A stretch of 64,000 bases of DNA from Deinandra increscens subsp. villosa. Taxonomy: Eukaryota > Streptophyta > Magnoliopsida > Asterales > Asteraceae. The notes under the pieces were generated by a model, which worked only from the letters and a program-made list of their open reading frames with translations, was not told where the DNA came from and searched no databases. Both the position numbers and the translations under genes were made by a program. This document shows, piece by piece, positions 43,118 to 54,819 of this stretch (positions are counted from its first letter, which is position 1; each line of letters opens with the position of its first letter). Where the stretch lies: positions 23,949,817 through 24,013,816 of the forward strand of contig JBCNJP010000008.1 in NCBI GenBank assembly GCA_039602395.1. The letters are read 5' to 3'.

Positions 43118-44758
43118 TGATGTGCTCGGAACGTACCTAAAAATAAATATTAAATCCTAGACCTAACCTAGACCCAGACACACCTAAATTTTACAGAAAC
43201 TACCTAAAACCGAACCGAACCCTAAGGCAGTGAACCTGTCGGATTATAGTAAATCTAAGGTAAGACTGGATATCGAACCTAGGACACTACGAAAACAAGA
43301 ATTAACCTAGACCTAAGGAATTGGAAATACTAAGTAATTGAATTTGGGTTTTTGGTTTTTAGGAATTAAATTAACTACTTAACTAAACAACGAAACTAGC
43401 AAACGGACAGCAAGCAACCTAAGGACAACCTTCAGATATAGAGAAAGATACCACCTAGACTCGGAATCCTAATCACTACTGACAACTTCACTCGGTCATG
43501 ACTAATCTGATGGTGGCTAGTTCACCTTTTAAGTTCTTCCTAGCTGACAATCTTAATGCACGAACAGGAGTTCACCTTATGGGTACATCCAACCTCAACT
43601 AAACCTAATCACCCTCGAAACAATCTAAGGCACCCTAGGCTAGCAGGAGCTACCACTAATTACTATGACTGACAAGGATTAGCAGGTTACCTAATTTCCT
43701 AAGACATCCCTCTCCCAATGGCGATGTGATCCTATTCCACTAAGTAACCCGACTACCCAACCTAACTATCACCTTCCGGCTTGTCTAATTAGGGAAGCAA
43801 GTTGCAATCGAATAAACAATTATTAACCAACACAATAGTTCAAGACGTCTCCTAAACCACTCTATTGCAACCAACCTTAAAGCTAGCTACTTTAGACTAA
43901 TTACCTAGACCGAAAGACATTCGAAGGTAAAAAGTGCATCAATCAACAATTCTAAATCCGATCAACAATACACATCCGCATACATTCATAGCAAAAAGCG
44001 GGATTTAATAGTAAAGCACATCAATCAATCAATCATGAACCGAATAAAATCATCAATAGAGAAAATTCATCATAAAGAGTCTAGGTGGCTCTAAAATTCT
44101 AGCCAACAATCATGGTAAAAACAGAAATCATAATAAAGTTTAAGTCTTTAAGCCCTAACATGATCAAGTCTAGAAATTTGATAAGAGCAAAGAAGAGATC
44201 GATGAACCGATTATTGATTTGGAGTAAAGTTTGGATCCATCGATGATTCCCCCTTGATTCCTAGCCTTCTCTCTTGTCAAAATCGCCTATTGGAACCTCT
44301 GGATTCGTCTGCAAGTCGTGATATCTTGAATGCTAACCCTAAAGACGAATTTGTATCGATTAAGTAATTTTTACGGATTTTAGACTTCCTCGCGTATCAC
44401 TTAGAGAGAAGAAACTCCTAGGCGATACGCCTACAGCCTGCTACACGACAAAATAGTCGGGCTTCGCCGCCTTTGACTTTCACTTGTACACGTATCGCTT
44501 ACAACCTTCACAGGACTAGGCGATATGCCTAGTCCATCATTTCCAGCACTTCTTTATTCTTTTTTCACATTAAATCTTGTCCGCTTGTCTCGTGGCCTCG
44601 GGAATTCATCAAACTCCTGCAAAACTTATAAGAACACAAATAAAAGACTCAAGGACCCAACTTTAATAAAAACAACTAAAACTAATACAAACCGACTCAA
44701 ATTGACTCAAATGAGCATATAAAAGACACTGGAAATGAGATGTGTTTGCAACACATTA
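43118..44758 (-). repeat. Athila 5' LTR (right)
   Basis: It is 1641 bp. It differs from the left LTR by scattered substitutions, including CpG-to-TpG type changes in the second AGGCGATACGCCT copy (44518-44530 reads GATATGCC). The first copy at 44420-44432 is intact. Confidence 0.9.
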
Positions 44759-44763
44759 GGCAC

Positions 44764-45993
44764 CATCTGAAATGCAAGAGTTAGCTAGCCAACTGTAAGA
44801 GTTGCTAGATAAGGGCTTTATTCGTCCAAGCCACTCCCCATGGGGTGCTCCCGTGTTGTTCGTGAAAAAGAAAGATGGAACATTCAGGATGTGTATCGAC
44901 TACCTTGAGGTAAACAAACTGACTGTGAAGAACCGTTACCCGCTTCCGAGGATCGATGACTTATTTGATCAACTTCAAGGATCATGCTTCTATTCCAAGA
45001 TCGATCTAAGGTCGGGGTACCATCAACTCCGAGTTAGAGATGAAGATGTCTCGAAAACAACGTTTAGAACACGCTATGGTCATTACGAGTTCCTCGTTAT
45101 GCCATTTGGTTTGACTAACGCACCGGCCGTATTCATGGACTTAATGAATCGCGTGTGCAAACCATACTTGGATAAATTTTTTATCATGTTCATCGACGAT
45201 ATTCTTATCTACTCGTGTAATAAGAAAGAACACGAAGAACATTTGAGACTCATCTTAGAACTGCTAAAGAAAGAAGAGCTTTACGCGAAGTTTTCCAAAT
45301 GTGACTTTTGGATTCGCGAAGTACACTTTTTGGATCATGTGATCAACGACCGAGGTATTCACGTTGATCCGACTAAGATTGAAGCAATCAAAGATTGGAG
45401 TACTCCCACGAACCCAACCGAGATTCGACAATTCTTAGGTCTTGCTGGCTACTATCGCCGATTCGTTAAAATTTTTTCCATGATAGTCCAGCCCCTTACC
45501 ACCCTGACCCATAAAGATAAGAAGTACATCTGGGATGATAAAATCAAATCTACTTTCCAGTTGTTGAAGCAAAAGATTTGCGACGCCCCAATCCTTTCCT
45601 TACCGGACGGAATCGACGACTTCGTCGTATACTGTGATGCTTCGCATCAAGGCTTGGGTTGCGTACTGATGCAGCGTGAGAAAATCATCGCTTACGCCTC
45701 TCGACAACTGAAGATTCACGAGAAGAATTATACAACTTACGACTTAGAACTTGGAGCCGTTGTCTTTGCCCTCAAGATGTGGAGGCACTACCTCTATGGG
45801 ACTCGGGGCGTCATATTCACCGATCACAAGAGCCTCCAGCACATCTTTAACCCAAAAGAGTTAAACATGAGACAATGATGTTGGGTTGAACTGCTTAACG
45901 ATTACGAATGCGAGATTCGTTATCACCAGGGAAAGGCTAACGTTGTAGCCGATGCCTTAAGCAGAAAGGAACATGCCAAGCCGCATCGTGTTC
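44764..45993 (+). pseudogene. pol: reverse transcriptase and RNase H of E2
   Basis: After the Athila insertion the frame resumes at CATCTGAAATG, with a CAA-to-TAA stop at 44796, then a long open stretch. RT motifs: GFIRPSHSPWGAPVLFVKKKDGT (fingers), FYSKIDLRSGYHQLRV with the first catalytic Asp, FGLTNAPAVFMDLM, and the catalytic FIDDILIYS. RNase H motifs: VYCDASHQGLG, YDLELGAVVFALK and FTDHKSLQHIF supply the Asp-Glu-Asp triad. A TGA at 45876 breaks it before CWVELLNDY and YHQGKANVVADALS. It converts genomic RNA to DNA and degrades the RNA strand. This is the best-preserved RT in the window. Confidence 0.9.
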
Positions 45994-47467
45994 GAGCATT
46001 AAGTATGACCATACGCTCGAATCTCACGTCACAAGTTCGTGACGCTCAAATCGAAGCTCTCAAGCCTGAGAATCTGGAGAACGAATGCATGCGTAGCATG
46101 GAGAAACAACTGCTTGAAAAGCCTGATGGAACCATGAACTTTATGGATAGACTATGGGTACCTAGCTTTGGAGGCTTGAGAAAGCTAGTGTTCGATGAAG
46201 CCTATAAACAAGATATTCCATTCACCCAGGATCGGAAAAAATGAACCATGGTCTGCGGGATCACTTCTGGTGGCCGAACATGAAAGCCGGGGTAGCTACC
46301 TACGTCGGTAAATGCTTGACTTGTTCGAAGGTCAAAGCCGAATACCAGAAACCGTCTGGACTACTGACACAACCGGTCATTCCGCAATGGAAATGGGAAG
46401 AAATATCTATGGACTTTATCTCCAAGCTGCTAAAAGCTAGATCAGGTTGTGATGCTATCTGGGTAATAGTGGACCGACTGACGAAATCCACTCATTTCCT
46501 ACCGATTAGAGAAAAAAATAGTATGGAAAGACGGACTAAGATTTACTTGAAAGAAGTCGTCTCTCGTCACGGTGTACCTATATCTATCATATCCGATCGC
46601 GATAGCCGTTTCACTGCGAACTTCTGGAAGTCCCTCCAGAAAGCGTTGGGTACTCGCCTTGACATGAGTACCGCGTACCATCCCCAAACCGAAGGACAAA
46701 GCGAGAGAACGATCCAAACGCTTGAGGATATGCTGCGAGCATGTGTGGTCGATTTCGGACCTAATTGGGATGAGCATCTCCCACTTGCCGAATTCTCTTG
46801 TAACAACAGTTATCACACTAGCATCCAAGCCATTCCGTTCGAAGCACTTTATGGAAGAAAGTGTAGATCTCCGCTTTGCTGGACTGAGATTTGTGACAGT
46901 CAACTGACTGGTCCCGAACTAATCATTGAAACGACTGAGAAAGTGTTTCAAGTCCGTGACCGACTGAAGGCTGCTAGGGATAGACAAAAGAGCTACGCCG
47001 ATAACCGTCGCAAACCCTTGTCCTTTGAAAAGGGTGATCGCGTCATGTTGAAAGTGTCACCTTGGAAAGGTGTCATCCGGTTCGGCAAACGAGGAAAGCT
47101 TAACCCTCGTTACATCGGTCCATTTGAAATCACTAAGATAAACGGACCCGTAGCTTACCGTCTACGTCTACCCGCAGAGCTAAGCAGTGTGCATGATGTC
47201 TTTCACGTTAGTAATCTTAAGAAATGCTTGTCTGATGAAATGCTTGTCGTCCTAGTTGATGAACTTCAAGTTGACGAAACACTCCACTTTGTTGAAGAAC
47301 TTGTCAAGATACTTGACCGAGAACTCAAGAGACTGAAGCATAGTCGTATTCCTAATGTCAAAGTGCGATGGAACTCTCGACGAGGACCAGAGTACACTTG
47401 GGAACGCGAGGATCAAATGCGTCGGAAGTACCCTCGTCTTTTCGGAAACGTCGCAATCAACCAGTGA
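45994..47467 (+). pseudogene. pol: integrase with chromodomain of E2
   Basis: Frame 46005-46244 holds the N-terminus (EKPDGTMNFMDRLWVP) and ends early after a 1-nt loss within the zinc-binding His region, where one His is replaced (DEAYK). Frame 46241-47467 (408 aa) holds WWPNMKAGVATYVGKCLTC, catalytic VDRLTKS, SDRDSRF and TEGQSERTIQ (DDE), the GPY/F module (GKLNPRYIGPFEI), VHDVFHVSNLKK, and a C-terminal chromodomain-like tail (RIPNVKVRW, GPEYTWEREDQM). The chromodomain targets chromovirus insertion to modified histones. The catalytic half is intact, but the zinc domain is broken. The stop is at 47467. Confidence 0.9.
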
Positions 47468-47476
47468 TCAAGAACT

Positions 47477-47512
47477 GAATTTCGGGACGAAATTCTTCTA
47501 ACTGGGGGAGAA
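47477..47512 (+). other. E2 pre-PPT palindrome and polypurine tract
   Basis: GAATTTCG-GGA-CGAAATTC (47477-47495), an eight-base-arm palindrome, is followed by ACTGGGGGAGAA and the LTR start at 47513. The purine tract primes plus-strand synthesis. The palindrome is kept in E3 and in both gag-only copies. Confidence 0.75.
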
Positions 47513-50500
47513 TGTGACACCTCGTCCAAAAATCCAGGTCAAACCGTTTACTTTGACTTTTAATTAAGTATTAATTATGCTTTATCTGATCTGATTTCTG
47601 TTTAAACTGCTAATTACTGTGCCTGACTATTAACCGATGACCCAAGCCTAATCCCGCTTTTGTACTAGAAGCGTATACCCGTTAAATGCTTAGAAATTCC
47701 ATGTATAAATCATGGAGCTTCATAACAAGAAAAATAAATATAAAATGTATTTTTATATTTTATCCGAAACTGGTGTCGAACATTTATATAAACGACATGT
47801 CGAACTGCTAAGCGACTGATTGTCTAAAACGTTAACCGTAAACGTGTGAAAAACTGAAAAACATAACTGATTTCTGAAAAACTTTTATAATCAACTTAAA
47901 CAATTGTTTTTATAATATAAAACATTAGAAACTGAAACCGTTGTCAAGACTTAAGCCAAACTCCAACTGAATACCTAATTGGGCCCGACTTGGCCCAATA
48001 AGCCTAAACCGATGAAACCGAACCCGAAACTTTGATACATTACTCAAACTTGACGAACCGAAGCATCGTGGCAATCTGAAAACCTATCCGACACACAACG
48101 GGTCCGGGCCTCGAACCGGCGCCCCGTTTGGGCCCGTACGACCCATAACCGACAGAACGACCCAATTACATTTTCCTTTAAATGTTCTAGCCCAATATAA
48201 AGTCCAAAACCCAATGGGTTTATTTTTATAAATTTAAGCCCATCAACTTTGCATTAATTATTATAAAATGACTTAACACCTTTCATTTTTGTAGAAATTA
48301 GTCACCAACTTTTATAAAATTTTATACTTTGATTATTTATAGAAGTTTTGATTTTAAACAATCACCATTCCTTTATATTTTATAAAAATTTACTAAATGC
48401 TTGTGTTGGTAACTTGTGAAGAGAAGTTAACCAGGTCACCCTACCATCTAACTATCCAGACCATCATCATTGCCAAATAGTTTAGGAGACTTATCCATCC
48501 ATCCACCAACTCAATTACAAACACAAAAGCCTCATTCTCTCCCTCTCCCTCAAACTCACGACCAGCTCTCCATCTCACCCTCCCCTCTCCTTCTTTTTCC
48601 GGCCAGCCACCACCTTCACCATTTCCATCCACCACCACCATTCCCAGCCACCACCATGAAACACCTTCCCACCCCTTCTCCTTCTATCTCTCGGTGAGCA
48701 ACCCAACACCACCATCACCTTTATCCTCCACCACATTTCCCCCTCTTCTTCTTCCTGCCGTGAACAACCAACCATCACCACCATCAACCACCACCATCAC
48801 CCACAACCCTCACCACTACCGCTGTTACACCTCTACTGCTGCTTCCGCTGCTGTGCAGCAGCCGTGAAACACCCGCAAACCACCCCACCACAGCCGCAAG
48901 CTGCTGCCTGTGCTGCTGCCAAGAGCCGCCACTATGCTGCTGCTGTGAGATGCTGCTGTGAGCTGCTGCAACTGCTGCTGTCGCCAGAACAGTTCCTGCT
49001 GCCGCTGTTGTTCACTGCCGTGAACCACCACACCCAACCGCTACTTTCCCTCCTCTCCTTGTGAGTCTTTTGAACCATCATTTCTAGTTTTTTATACACT
49101 TGAAACCAACCCCAAATGATCCCAAGTCTTGACAATCTAACCATTTAAAAATCTTAAGTTTTTCTAGTGATCTTGATCATCTTAAAAGTTTCTAACACAA
49201 TGTTTTGTTATTGATTTAAAACAAAACCCTATGGTTCATTTAACTAACTTAATGTGTTGGTTTAATCATCTAATTATTCCATGTTGATTACTATATTTTG
49301 CATGGTTAGATGGATTAAAAACATTGTTGATAGTATGTTATGGTGACTAGAAATGTCATTTGGTTATGTTGGTGGGTTATCATGATTTAAAGTGTTCTAA
49401 ATTGCTAGAATTGTTAGTTATGAGTTTTGTTGTTAATCATCAAATATATATAGACTAATGTGTTGCTAATGACAAATATTCATGGAATAAATAATATGTT
49501 TAGTAACACATTTGGACTAGTTGGACATTAGGATGATTATATAAAAATGTTGGACATAAAATGATAACATAAAATCATTTAAAATGAATTTTATGGGTAA
49601 ATATAAAAACTAGTGATTTTATAAATTACTTGGATATTAAAACTATAAAAATCTCATCTTGAAACTTAACTTGTAAAAAATGATCACATTTTTAAAAAAT
49701 ATATTTTCTAAAATACAAGATTTTAAAAGACTTGTTTAGATTTTATAAAAGAAATAAAATGGATAAAATGTATATAGATATATTTTATGTTCAAAAATGA
49801 TAAGATATCATATTTTTGAACAATTGACAAAAAGTGTAAAACTTTGGATTTTATACAAAATTGGAAATATTTTATGTTGGTAAATAATCCTCTAAAAAGT
49901 CTTTAAATTTAAAACCACAGGTTTATCTAATAAATAAAGTTATTTAAAAATGATTTTATAAAAATAAAATCAAAAGACTTATAAAAATTATGAAAAACAA
50001 TTTCATGATTATTTTTAATAGAATCAAAATAATCAAAACGTTTTAACCGGATCAAACATTTTATTTTAAACGTTTGAACTTGAAACGAAATCTTTAAAAC
50101 TATTTAAAACGTCTTACGACGTACGAATTGTAAATAATTATTTTTGACAAATAATTATCCTTATGAATTTTAAAAACCCTAAATTGAGTTAAACTCATTT
50201 TGGTTTGATAATATAATTATCTTAACAATAGTTCTATTTATATTAACTTAAAACCCTAAATTTTCATAACATAAGTTTAAATATAAAATTAACCTTTAAT
50301 ATTTACCTACTTGTGTTTAATCATTTAATCTCTAACTTGTAATAATTTAATAAAGTTATTTCGACAAGTTAGAATAATTATTTCATAATAATTGTGAACC
50401 CTAGTTATATATATATTATAATTTAACTCGACTATTTATTCGATCGGTCGAGCGAAACTTAAAAAATAATAATAAATATTATTATTTAAAATAATATTCA

Positions 50501-51606
50501 AGACTTGATTGAACTGATCTTCATGATACGTTATCGCACGTTCATTCCTTGTATTTATTTACATTAAATGCCTTTATACGTGAACGTTTGCATTTACTGA
50601 ATTTAAACTGATTAACTAACGGGTTTTCAAAACGCTACAAACGGGATTATACGTCAAGACTTAACCGGTATCATTTGGGTAACGTTCATTACACAAATGA
50701 TTAATTGGACCCTTATGCATGTTGTCTTATGTTTTATTAGGACTTTACATGCTAGTTGCCACTCGACAATCCATCATTACCACTGAATCAAGTGAGTTTC
50801 ACGACCCCTTTTCTTTACAACTGTTTTACACTTATGGGGGAGAAATGATGAACTGCTTAAATGTTTTAACTTAATGTTATGGTCTAATGTTAGCCGTATG
50901 ACTATCCGTTCTCTTACTGATTGCCCACAACTGGTACATTATCGTTATAAACGTTAGTACAACTGAATCCCACCATTAGTTGATTTCAATTAGTTCTGCT
51001 CGAAACGATAACTAGTGAATAGATCTATTTGGGTTGACAACCCTGTCCTGATTGGTAGCTCCAATTCTGACTTCCGGATATTGTCTTGGGGTACACGTCA
51101 GTTATTCTGCTCTTGTAGGTATCTCTCGGGCGAGGATACTATGGGTGGGTAAACCGTTAGTATTTGAATTCAAGGTTCAGGTGAGATCATACAACTACAA
51201 CAGTAAGCCAACGTAACATTTAGTTTTCTGAAATTGTTTTACAGTCTTACTATCGATTTATAAACCTGTGAACCTCACCAAATTTATGTTGACCTTTTAA
51301 ACTCATGATTTCTTAGGTAAAAAAGCTGATCATAGAAGCTGTGCAAATGGGACTTCGCCTTTATATTCGAATCTGCTTCGTTGGAGTCCTAGTCCCTATC
51401 TATCCTAAATAACTACTTTATGTTTTCAATAATGAAACTTGACTTCTAAAGTTCAAATGTAAGACAATATCGTTTACCACTCTTTCCGCTGAACAATTAA
51501 TGATATTATGTTTTAATTAACGTTTGAATTTAGTAGTAGTTGTTCTGTATATCTATGACTATGATTCCATCTCGCTCACACCCAATCATTTGTCTGGGGT
51601 GTGACA
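47513..51606 (+). repeat. E2 3' LTR (4094 bp)
   Basis: TGTGACACC…GGTGTGACA. It is uninterrupted and gives the empty-site reference for the hAT element and for the array. Regions: a stretch rich in GGCCC words (about 47970-48130), TTTATAAA-rich DNA (about 48240-48400), a CCACCA/CTGCTG-rich block (about 48480-49040), then about 2 kb of AT-rich DNA with many AAAACG/ATAAAA words, then a less AT-rich end. Frames in the CCA block on both strands are low-complexity artefacts. Confidence 0.92.
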
Positions 51607-52740
51607 ATATCGAATCTCGCATTTGTAATCATTTAGCAATTCAACCTAACGACGTTGCCTCATATTCAACTCCTTCTGATTAAAGATATGTTGCAAACTC
51701 TTATGATCAGTGAGTATGGTGCATTACGTTCCATAAAGATAGTGCCTCCAAATCTTGAGGGCAAAAACGACAGCTCCAAGCTCCAGGTCGTTGGTTGTGT
51801 AGTTCTTCTCATGAATCTTCAATTGCCAAGATGCATAGGTGATAACTTTCTCACGTTGCATCAACATGTAACGCAATCCTTGATGCGAAGCATCACAGTA
51901 AACTACACAATCTTCGATTCCGTCAGGTAGAGATAGGATTGGTGCATCGCAAAGCTTCTGCTTCAACTTCTGAAAGGCTTCTTCTGCTTTGGCATCCCAA
52001 ATGAATTTCTTATCTTTCTGAGTCAATGTGGTCAGGGGCTGGGCTATCTTTGATAAGGTCTCAATGAATCGGCGATAATAGCCAGCGAAACCCAATAATT
52101 GGCGTATCTCAGTTGGAGTGATAGGGGTACTCCAGTCTTTGATAGCCTCAACTTTGGCTGGATCGACGTGAATCTCCTGGTCATTGATGACGTGACCTAA
52201 AAAGTGTACCTCACGAATCCAAAAGTCACATTTGGAAAACTTCGCATACAATTCTTCCTTCTTCAGTAATTCCAAGATAAGTCTCAAATGTTGTTCTTGT
52301 TCTTTCTTGCTTCAAGAGTATATGAGAATATCATCGATAAACACGATAACAAATTTATCTAGGTATGGTTTACATACGCGGTTCATCAAATCCATGAACA
52401 AAGCGGGTGCGTTAGTCAAACCAAAAGGCATAACGAGGAACTCGTAATGACCATAGCGTGTTCTGAATGTTGTCTTCAAAACATCTTCGTCTCTAACTCG
52501 TAGCTGGTGATAACCGGATCTCAGGTCAATCTTGGAGAAATAACTCGATCCTTGGAGTTGGTCAAACAAGTCGTCGATTCTTGGTAGCGGGTAGCGGTTC
52601 TTCAGTATTAACTTGTTCAACTCCCTGAGTAGATACACATCCGAAACGTTCCATCCCTCTTCTTCACAAACAAAACAGGAGCTCCCCATAGCGAATGGAT
52701 CGGGCGGATAAAGCCTTTATCTAACAACTCTTGTAGTTGG
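51607..52740 (-). pseudogene. pol: RT and RNase H of E3 (right half of split element)
   Basis: Reading down from 52740: the WGSSCFVCEEEG start of RT is damaged, then NRYPLPRIDDLFDQLQG, FSKIDLRSGYHQLRV, LTNAPALFMDLM, and the catalytic VFIDDILIYS. A TGA follows at about 52312, then FWIREVHFLGHVIND, AGYYRRF, RNase H VYCDASHQGL, NDLELGAVVFALK. Near the end there are TAA and TAG stops in the 51607-51730 stretch, ending CEIRY at the E2 boundary. The next residues of the same domain (HPSKANVV) are at 7742, on the far side of E2. Confidence 0.88.
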
Positions 52741-53360
52741 TTAGATAATTCTTGCATTTATGATGGTGCTAGGCAGTAGGGCAATCTGGCAACGGGGGTG
52801 GCTCCAGGCGTCAAGTCGATACGAAATTCCACTTGTCGAGTTGGTGGCAAATCAGGCAAGTCTTTGGGGAAAACTTTTGGAAATTCGCAGACCATAGGGA
52901 CATCTTCGATGCGTTTCTCCTTGGGCTTCTTCTCCGTAACATGAGCTAGAATGACGTGACATCCATTTCGAAGAAACTTACGAGCCTTCATACTCGATAT
53001 GATATTTAGCGCGGTTCAACTCTTTTCGCCTTGTATGTTAAGAGTGTTGCCGTCTACGAGTGGTACGCGGGCTATCTTCTCATGACAAACTACCTCAGCA
53101 TGCTTTTTCGATAACCAATCCATTCCAATAACGATATCAAAGCTTCCTAGATCAACAGGCATAAGATCGATGTGGAAAACATGATCTGAGAGTTCAAGCG
53201 AGCAGTCTTGGTACCAATATCGAATAAAACGGAAGAAAATTGGTTATTAAGTAGAAACGTACCCGTCACAGTGTTTGGATCGCAACGTGCTTCTCCAGCA
53301 TTGATCACAAAAACTCCGCCTTTTGTCTGATTCTGATCCTTCATCTTGGGGTAGTCCTTC
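52741..53360 (-). pseudogene. pol: protease and RT linker of E3
   Basis: The linker reads MKARKFLRNGCHVILAHV and FPKDLPDLPPTRQVEFRID. The protease start TGTFLLNNQFSSVLFD is followed by IGT instead of TGA, and then about 130 bp are missing relative to E1, joining to the LNSQIMF segment. The catalytic DTG is therefore lost. It is followed (minus strand) by LGSF-type residues and the YHEKI-like tail before the linker. Confidence 0.8.
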
Positions 53361-54490
53361 TTCAGATGACCAGTAACACCACAACCAAAACACGCACGAT
53401 TTGGGCAATCGCGAGTGATGTGACCCTTGGTTTTGCAGTGGCCACAGTAAACGTTTCCACAGTCAAGGGTGTGGTGGAGGTTGCACTTGTTGCATAGAGG
53501 TGCATTACCGGTGTAGCATGTCTTCTTCGGTGCTTAAGCAGGTGCGGTAGCAGCAAAAAATTTAGCCGGCTCGGTCCTTTGGCAGGGGCCTTTTCAAGGT
53601 TCCTGTCTGCCATATACTTCTAGAAACTGCGCTTCCTTTTGTTGTCCGGCTTCTTTCTAGATGAAGTGGTTGCATCGACCTCGGGAATCTTGATTTCAGA
53701 ATTCTTCTTGGAAAAGGTCATACCTTGGCGTGTGGCCTGATAAACTAAGCTATGAGCAAGACGCACATCATCCTAAAAAGTGGTAGGGTTCGAAGACAGA
53801 ACATTCCCTTGAATGTGAGGCGCGAGACCCCAAATGTATCTCTCGATCTTCTTGTATGGTGGAGTGACCATGGTTGAACAAAGATGCGCGAGTTCGCGGA
53901 ATCGCTTCGTGTAACCAGCGATGTCAGAACCATTCACTCCAGAATTCAGCTTCCAATCTCTGTAATTCTTCTCTCGGGCAGTATTCGTCACGCAGGAGCT
54001 GTTTAAGCTCATCCCAAGTCATAGCGTAAGCCAGGTCTGTTCCCATGGCGTCAGCGTGATAATTCTACCAAGTTAGCGCGCCATCAGTAAAAGTGCATGT
54101 AGAGTACTTAACCATGAAGCCAGCGGGGCAGTTGCTAATGTGAAAAACGGATTCCGTCCGTTCGAACCAACGAATCAAACCCACGGCACCTTCCGTGCCC
54201 TTGAAGTTAGTGGGTTTGTAGTTCATAAAGTCCTTGTATGAACAGTCGCGGGGACCGGCAATGTTATAACGTTTGAATACAATTCGGAGAAATTGTAGTC
54301 TGGATGTTCTCTAACATTAAGATCGTTAAACCTTACCATGTGGTGGATTGTTATTTTGTCTGTCGTGATCCCGTTGAGTTTCACTTGCAGCAACACCTAT
54401 AACAACTCGGTGAGTGATTAAAGCCTCAATGTCGGCATCATTCATTGGTTGGCTGGGTGATGTGTTCCTGGTACCACGTCTAGGAGGCAT
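53361..54490 (-). pseudogene. gag: gag of E3 (two exons, broken)
   Basis: Exon 1 (54490-54337) is fully open (MPPRRGTRNTSPSQPM…NNNPPHG) and has the same 154-nt length as exon 1 of E1. Exon 2 starts at 54255 (PRDCSYKDFMN). The capsid part contains GYTKRFRELAHLC and IWGLAPHIQGNVLSSNP; knuckles (CNLHHTLDCGN, CGHCKTKGH…) lie near 53380-53500. Frameshifts occur near 53950 and 53600. Confidence 0.83.
54256..54336 (-). other. predicted phase-1 intron in E3 gag (81 nt), acceptor mutated
   Basis: Donor GTAAGGTT; the acceptor reads TTGCCG where E1 and E2 have TTGCAG. Joining 54337 to 54255 keeps the frame (H-G-PRDCSY). A single A-to-C change would explain the lost AG. Confidence 0.7.
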
Positions 54491-54819
54491 ATTTCTTCTT
54501 TACGTTTCAATGCCAACATAAAGAAAACAAATGTTTTAGACAATATGAGGATGGGGTTATTGCAAGCTCAAGAATAACAACCATGACATACATTTAGTAC
54601 CAGATCAAGTAACACAAGTATCACAATAATAAATAACACAATCATTCAACACGATAAGATAAACTACAAGTTACATTCCATACCGCCATATTAGTTATTA
54701 ATCATACAAAAGAGGTTAAGTTAAAGTAAGTACATAACTAGCTAATGGGAGTGCAATCCCAACAAAATAATACTACATCATGATTTACTAATAAAATGGC
54801 GGGTCAAAAGAGGTCAAAT
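54491..54819 (-). other. spacer between ORF0 and gag of E3
   Basis: Non-coding, AT-rich, the counterpart of 370-767 and 28151-28575. Confidence 0.5.

Larger units (their letters stand above)
30425..44758 (-). mobile_element. Athila-type Ty3/gypsy element, deletion derivative, with nested insertion
   Basis: LTRs 30425-32064 and 43118-44758 start TGATGTGCTCGG and end CAACACATCA/CAACACATTA. The target duplication GGCAC is at 30420-30424 and 44759-44763. The primer site beside the right LTR reads (minus) TTTTTGGCGTCGTTCCCTGA, similar to the TGGCGCCGTTGCCGGGGA site typical of Athila. The purine tract side beside the left LTR reads AGTGTGGGAATGTT. Gag and protease remains are present; RT, RNase H and integrase are absent. 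Minus the inner insertion it is about 8 kb. Confidence 0.88.
7743..51606 (+). mobile_element. E2, Tekay-type chromovirus with large LTRs, carrying nested insertions
   Basis: The LTR start TGTGACACC at 7743 and at 47513 and the LTR end GGTGTGACA at 26952 and 51606 define the element. The flanks fit one insertion into E3 RNase H/integrase: ATC on the left (7740-7742) and ATATC on the right (51607-51611), as if a 5-bp duplication ATATC had lost two bases on the left. Removing the hAT element, the gag-only array with its flanking repeat, and the Athila element leaves about 14.4 kb (two LTRs of about 4.1 kb and about 6.2 kb internal). Order inside: LTR, primer site, ORF0, gag, protease, RT, RNase H, integrase, chromodomain, purine tract, LTR. 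Confidence 0.88.

Noticed and set aside
46499..46903. Minus-strand frame of 134 residues over integrase.
   Set aside because: Antisense shadow of the DDE region.
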